Assembly (NCBI GenBank): GCA_016293435.1
Contig: JAEDEG010000107.1
Coordinates: 1 to 8,946 of the forward strand
Source of the DNA: Clostridia bacterium
GTDB lineage: Bacteria; Bacillota; Clostridia; UMGS1810
DNA: 8,946 bases
Reading direction: 5' to 3'
Positions 5,012-8,946 of this stretch are shown here, piece by piece. Every line of letters begins with the position of its first letter. Position 1 is the stretch's first letter. The translations under genes were made by a program, and so were the position numbers. Under the pieces are notes generated by a model. It was not told the DNA's origin. It saw only the letters and a program-made list of their open reading frames with translations, and did no database searches.

Positions 5012-6229
5012 ATGAAGAAAATATGTGCAATAATTTTAATCACTTTACAACTTTTTACAATTTCTGCTTATGCAGATACAATGCAGTTAACTGATATACA
5101 AAAAGAAGAACTATATAAACTTGGAATTATGGTCGGTGATGAAAATGGTAATTTAAGATTAGATGATAATATTACAAGAGCTGAAGCTGCTAAAATGATT
5201 TGCGTTGCAGGAGACATTAGTTTGCCGTTAGATGTGGAGAAAAATCTTTTTAACGATGTTTCCGTAGAACATTGGGCATATAAATACATATATGCAACAA
5301 AAAAACGCGGCATTGTAAATGGTGATGGTAATGGAAACTTCAATCCTGAAAGCAATATTACTAACGAAGAAATTGTTAAAATGATTGTGTGTTTGCTTGG
5401 TTACGGAGAAATGGCTGAACAACAAAGCGGATATCCTGCCGGATATAATGCAACTGCAACCAGAATTGGCATTACAAGCAACTTAAATCTTAAAACAAAA
5501 ACCCCGGCAATAAGAAATGATGTTGCTATTATGATTTCTAATGCACTTGATACTCCGATTATGGTAGCAAAAAGTGAGGGCGAAGATGAAAATGACGATG
5601 TTGCTTATGTTATTTTAGATGGCAAAAATGGTATTCCTTTTGCTTCAATCAGAGGAACGAGGGGTATGACATGGGATACATCCTTAACAAATATTGATAG
5701 ACTCGCACAGGATTTTGCATCTCAGTATCCTTACAAAGAGGGAGATACAGAAAAATCTATAGAGTTATATCCAGGTGTAACATGTATGCTGGGAATGGAA
5801 AAAACAGCAGAAGGGATTGAATATGAGTGTCCTGCGATCTATGATGATAGACACGCATACGACCTGGTTAACACAATGTCGGTTGTGCCTGCAAAACTTG
5901 TGACAGAAGATTCAAACTATGAAATAACATATGCAGTTTTTAATTCAAAAGTTCTCGTATCTTATGATATATTCAAACTGATTGGATGTGATGTTCTGTT
6001 CGATAAAGATACTTACGTCGCAACAATATCCAAGAAAGATACTACTCTTGAAATTATTCCTAAAATAACCGGTATGCGAAAAAATCAGGCAAAAGGCTAT
6101 TGGGTTCCTCTTGAAATCTGCGCAAGATTTGTAGAAGATTCTTTGTATGTTCCGTTAGAAGCCGTCGCAAAGGAATTTGGGTATGTGGCGGAAATAAACT
6201 CCGATAGTAGCGTTATAACATTAAAGTAA
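5012..6229 (+). CDS. Secreted SLH-domain surface protein with C-terminal stalk-type (copper amine oxidase N-like) domain
   Basis: 405 residues. A signal peptide (1-21) has a KK start, a hydrophobic core and an AYA cleavage site. Two S-layer homology domains follow: about 27-75 (LGIMVGDENGNLRLDDNITRAEAAKM region) and 79-131 (FNDVSVEHWAYKYIYATKKR, then NFNPESNITNEEIVKMI). A degenerate third is at about 141-185. SLH domains anchor proteins to pyruvylated cell-wall polymers. Residues 195-300 match no family I know. The C-terminus (about 308-405) resembles the stalk/copper-amine-oxidase N domain: LVSYDIFKLIGCDVLFDKDT and DSLYVPLEAVAKEFGY, then SVITLK. AGGAGAGG stands upstream of the ATG, 12 bases after the preceding gene, so it is the last gene of the BlaI-controlled operon and probably its output: an induced surface protein rather than an enzyme. 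No terminator is seen after it; an IS3 remnant begins at once. Confidence 0.85.
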   Translation: MKKICAIILITLQLFTISAYADTMQLTDIQKEELYKLGIMVGDENGNLRLDDNITRAEAAKMICVAGDISLPLDVEKNLFNDVSVEHWAYKYIYATKKRGIVNGDGNGNFNPESNITNEEIVKMIVCLLGYGEMAEQQSGYPAGYNATATRIGITSNLNLKTKTPAIRNDVAIMISNALDTPIMVAKSEGEDENDDVAYVILDGKNGIPFASIRGTRGMTWDTSLTNIDRLAQDFASQYPYKEGDTEKSIELYPGVTCMLGMEKTAEGIEYECPAIYDDRHAYDLVNTMSVVPAKLVTEDSNYEITYAVFNSKVLVSYDIFKLIGCDVLFDKDTYVATISKKDTTLEIIPKITGMRKNQAKGYWVPLEICARFVEDSLYVPLEAVAKEFGYVAEINSDSSVITLK

Positions 6230-6230
6230 A

Positions 6231-6566
6231 GGAATACTATACTTCAAGGGCATACTTGCCGAAGATGAGTGCAATGATACCTATGGGCGAGAGCGAATGC
6301 ACCAAGTGCTTCTAAACAAGAAGCTCGAAGGTGTGCATATACCGAGTGAACGCACTGTATACAGGGTGATGGAAAAGCTCGGAATCAGTCATATGCCGAA
6401 GCGGAAACCGCATGGAATAACTAAGGCAGATAAGGAATCACAGAAATCGGACGATCTCATTAAGCCGGATTTCACGGCAAAAGCACCGCCGGAGAAGTGT
6501 ATAACAGATATCACTGAGATTAAGGCAGCGGACGACAAGCAGTATGCATCGGCAATCTTTGACTGT
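6231..6566 (+). pseudogene. IS3-family transposase (OrfB) internal fragment
   Basis: An open frame of about 110 codons without a start of its own reads YFKGILAEDECNDTYGRERM (6240-6299). It continues through SERTVYRVMEKLGISHMPKR, GITKADKESQKSDDL, CITDITEIKAADDKQYASAIFDC. This is the middle of an IS3/IS150-type OrfB: the helix-turn-helix end, the KRKPxGITKAD linker, and the first catalytic Asp of the DDE triad in TDITEI (D at 6507-6509). The N-terminal part, the second Asp, the Glu, OrfA and both terminal inverted repeats are missing, so it cannot move. The left break is just after the SLH gene stop. The right break lies in TTTGACTGT (6558-6566), where it joins a minus-strand pseudogene. Confidence 0.85.
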
Positions 6567-6818
6567 AACCCCCGCCGCCTCGGCAGCATCTCCGCCTCTT
6601 GCGACACGAAGCAAATGAATATTGTCTCCTGCCTCCTCAATACTTGCCGTAGTGGTTGAAAGATAAAACAGGTTGTTATCTAAAATATCCTGTCCAATTT
6701 CAACCTCCGGCAAAGGCATGTAGCCTTTTTCAGCCGCCACCGGGAACCGGAGCATTCCCATCAGAATTGCGGCCGTCAGCAATGAGCTTATACCGCGTTT
6801 TCAAAACCGTGTTTTCAT
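6558..6818 (-). pseudogene. Secreted protein N-terminus, truncated and with an early stop
   Basis: On the minus strand, GGAG lies 8 bases before an ATG (6818) that opens MKTRF, then TGA (6803-6801), then KRGISSLLTAAILMGMLRF and PVAAEKGYMPLPEVEIGQ. Ignoring the stop, this is a good signal peptide (basic start, hydrophobic core, VAA site) followed by about 55 residues ending DAAEAAGVTVK. The part after the signal (NNLFYLSTTTASIEEAGDN, then HLLRVARGG) resembles the start of a Calx-beta-like or other beta-sandwich domain of surface proteins, but I cannot name the family firmly. Homology ends in the nine bases shared with the IS3 fragment. It starts 24 bases after the M13 peptidase stop, so it was the next gene of that operon. 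Both the stop and the truncation mark it as dead. Confidence 0.72.
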
Positions 6819-6842
6819 TTCAGTTTCTCCTCTAATTTTACC

Positions 6843-8946
6843 TTACCAAATTCTAACCCTGTCTTCCGGTGCTACCCACATTCCGTCCTTTTCGGTTATG
6901 CCGTAAATCTCATAGAATTTATCAACACTTTGGAGCACTCTGTCAACACGAACATTTGACGGACCGTGAACATCGTTATATGAATACATGAGGAGCGTAT
7001 CTCTCGATGCCGTTGACATCCACATTTTCGCATATGCTTCATACATTTTTTCAAAATCAAAATTTTGCTTTTTCTCGCCGATTGACGTGATGCAGGCAAC
7101 CGCACCCAAATCGGCAATGTTCTCGGTTAAAGTAAGTGTTCCGTTTACCGCAATTCCCGGTGCCGTTTCAACGCCGTCAAAGAAAGAAACTACCTGTTCG
7201 CACAAACGTTCAAACTCTTTTTCATCCGTTTCGGTCCACCAGTTGACGGCATTTCCGTTTTCATCATACTGTGAGCCGCTTGTATCGAACGCATGAGTAA
7301 TCTCGTGTCCTATTACAGATCCGACAGCCCCAAGGTTTTCTTCATAGGATGCATTTTCATCATATACCGGAGCCTGCAAAAACGCAATCGGTATCGTCAT
7401 GGAGTTGAGGCTTGACGTATAAAAGGCATTTACGGTTTGCGGCGTGGCAATCCACATATTTTTATCTACAGGATCGATTGATACCTTTGCGTCATACCTT
7501 CGTATTGCCTGCTCGATTTCCAACATATTCCGATAAAAACTTCCTCCCTCGGCAACACTTTTGAATTCTGCGGTATCGAGAGGTGATTCCACGGTGCTGT
7601 AGTCCGGACTGCCAACGCATAGGCGCAGAGTGTCCAATTTTAAAGCGGCTTTTTCCTTTGTAGAATTGCTCATCCAGTCGAGTGACGCAATTCTTTTCTT
7701 GTACACATCAATAACATCGTGTATAATATCCGTTACGTCCGAAACAATTTTATCCGTGCAATACTTCTCGGCATAGACCTCACCGACATAATCACCGAGG
7801 ACGGAAGCGATAATATCGGATGCCTCCTCCTCCAACGTCATAGAACCCTCTGTACCGTACGCTTCATTGATGTATGTAATTTGAGCATTTCTGAAATCCT
7901 CTCCGAAATAATCCGCACACATCTGTATCAATAAAACTTTAAGATAGTTCTTAATTGCGTCAATATTATCGTCAGTTATCATTTCCGCAAGCTTTTCCAT
8001 GTTTCCTTTATCCATAACAAGGATTCTGTCGCTGTCGCTCAATCCTGTTTCTTTAAATACGGCGCTTAAGTCAACCGCAGAAAATATTCGGTTTAATTCC
8101 TCAAGACTGTAAATATTATATGTTTTTTCTAAATCATACTGTTCGGCAATCGTAAGTGATGCGTCAGAAAGCTGTTTTTCAAAATCAAAGAATTCCAAAG
8201 CTGCCTTTTCGGCACTTGTTTCATCCTCTCCGCACAGCTTGAGCAAAGCGGCAATGTATTTTAAATACGCTTTCTTCTGTGTGTCCGCTTTTCCCTCATA
8301 CAACTCTTTTGATTCTATCGCCGACGCAGGAATGAAAAGCGTCAAATACTTGCTGCTGTCCAAACTGTCAATCGTTATTGTGAAATCCCCAAGAAGCGAC
8401 AGTGCCGATTGGGTATCGTCCATCAGCATAACCGAACCTAAATCGGATGCACTTTTAATGTTCTCAATTGCTTTAAGGTCGTCGGCAATCGGCGTGTATC
8501 CCTCAGCGTTCCGCGCTTCCGTATCCATAATGCACTCATACAGAATTTTGATTTTTTCCTGTGCCGAGCCTTTCTTCGGCGATGATGCGGACACTTCCTT
8601 TATTAACTCCTGAATCTGTAAATTAACTCGATCGTCAATGTCATAAAGTGTGCCTGAAATTGTCCTGCCGGCAGGAATTGTTAAGCTTTCCAACCCCGCT
8701 TTATTAACCGTGGCATAAAAACTGTCCCTAAAATTTGATCCGTAAACTGTGTATGCACGATTTATAAAGAGTTTCATCTGTTCTTTCGTAACAGGCTCGT
8801 CCGGTGAAAATTTTCCGTCACCCGTACCGGCGGCAATTCCGGCATCAAATACATCCGAAAGCTCCGTTTCAGCCCAATCCGGTATATCGGTAAAATTTTC
8901 TTTCGGAATCGCAATTCTAAGGTTGTTGCCCGTAAGCACCGGAAAT
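6843..8946 (-). CDS. M13 (neprilysin/PepO-type) metallopeptidase with N-terminal SLH domain, 5' end outside window
   Basis: A frame of at least 700 codons enters from the right edge and ends at TAA (6845-6843). M13 enzymes are zinc endopeptidases that cut peptides up to moderate size. Numbering from the GTG at 8939, an SLH domain is seen at about residues 10-65 (FTDIPDWAETELSDVFDAG, then FSPDEPVTKEQMKLFINRAY). Then follows the large helical M13 N-terminal domain. The catalytic part has VNAFYTSSLNSMTIP, the zinc site H545-EIT-H549 (7307-7293) in SVIGHEITHAFD, and ENIADLGAVA (ExxxD, 7124-7110). The C-terminus HGPSNVRVDRVLQ to DRVRIW is intact. The GTG at 8939 is an internal Val (FPVLTG), not a start; a signal peptide and perhaps more SLH domains should lie outside the window. 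It is likely wall-anchored, and all catalytic residues appear present. The pseudogene after it shared its transcript. Confidence 0.9.
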   Translation of the reverse strand, partial: FPVLTGNNLRIAIPKENFTDIPDWAETELSDVFDAGIAAGTGDGKFSPDEPVTKEQMKLFINRAYTVYGSNFRDSFYATVNKAGLESLTIPAGRTISGTLYDIDDRVNLQIQELIKEVSASSPKKGSAQEKIKILYECIMDTEARNAEGYTPIADDLKAIENIKSASDLGSVMLMDDTQSALSLLGDFTITIDSLDSSKYLTLFIPASAIESKELYEGKADTQKKAYLKYIAALLKLCGEDETSAEKAALEFFDFEKQLSDASLTIAEQYDLEKTYNIYSLEELNRIFSAVDLSAVFKETGLSDSDRILVMDKGNMEKLAEMITDDNIDAIKNYLKVLLIQMCADYFGEDFRNAQITYINEAYGTEGSMTLEEEASDIIASVLGDYVGEVYAEKYCTDKIVSDVTDIIHDVIDVYKKRIASLDWMSNSTKEKAALKLDTLRLCVGSPDYSTVESPLDTAEFKSVAEGGSFYRNMLEIEQAIRRYDAKVSIDPVDKNMWIATPQTVNAFYTSSLNSMTIPIAFLQAPVYDENASYEENLGAVGSVIGHEITHAFDTSGSQYDENGNAVNWWTETDEKEFERLCEQVVSFFDGVETAPGIAVNGTLTLTENIADLGAVACITSIGEKKQNFDFEKMYEAYAKMWMSTASRDTLLMYSYNDVHGPSNVRVDRVLQSVDKFYEIYGITEKDGMWVAPEDRVRIW

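Noticed and set aside
8937..8939. GTG at 8939 as the start of the M13 peptidase
   Set aside because: The frame is open to the window edge, no ribosome site can be judged, and starting here would leave the SLH protein without a signal peptide.
1..8946. CRISPR array, tRNA, rRNA or a complete insertion sequence
   Set aside because: No regularly spaced repeats, cloverleaf or conserved rRNA segments were seen, and the only IS sequence lacks both ends.

Overview
The window looks like an accessory region of a Clostridia-type Firmicute. Evidence for this is the strong AGGAGG-type ribosome binding sites, a perfect TTGACA-17-TATAAT promoter, moderate-to-low GC, SLH-domain surface proteins, a BlaI/M56 regulatory pair, and an IS3 remnant and prophage terminase fragments of the kind common in gut Clostridia. 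TGA acts as a normal stop (antitoxin, blaI, HNH gene), so the code is standard. No rRNA, tRNA or CRISPR array is visible.

Left part (1-1200): an Abi_2 (AbiD/AbiF-type) abortive-infection gene with a HEPN-like RNxxxH motif. It is flanked by two short predicted structured RNAs of the same fold. The first lies between a consensus promoter and the abi start codon and ends in a T run. The second lies just after the abi stop and ends in a strong Rho-independent terminator. Stem pairs covary between the two copies, which supports real RNA structure. This resembles an RNA-associated toxin/defence cassette.

Phage remnant (1197-2640): on the minus strand, a terminase-associated HNH gene (with a Ser at the usual Asn of the motif) and the last ~120 residues of a large terminase subunit. 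A plus-strand phd-doc toxin-antitoxin cassette occupies the space where the small terminase and most of terL would be expected. The antitoxin is intact. The toxin carries two lesions: the Fic-motif His is Arg, and a TGA stop follows four codons after the motif's Gly.

Sensor operon (2814-6229, plus strand): a BlaI-type repressor, an M56 (BlaR1-type) membrane protease, a single-pass membrane protein with a large outer domain, and a secreted SLH/stalk-domain protein. Three GTA-NN-TAC dyads overlap the promoter. The BlaR1-type receptor is split in two between its protease domain and its fourth membrane helix. The expected job is: an external signal activates the protease, BlaI is inactivated, and the operon including the surface protein is switched on. 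No beta-lactamase is present.

Right part (6231-8946): an internal IS3-family transposase fragment is joined, at a 9-base stretch that fits both partners, to the cut-off 3' side of a minus-strand secreted-protein pseudogene. That pseudogene also has a stop at codon 6. Upstream of it on the minus strand is a large M13 (neprilysin/PepO-type) metallopeptidase with an N-terminal SLH domain, which runs off the right edge of the window.
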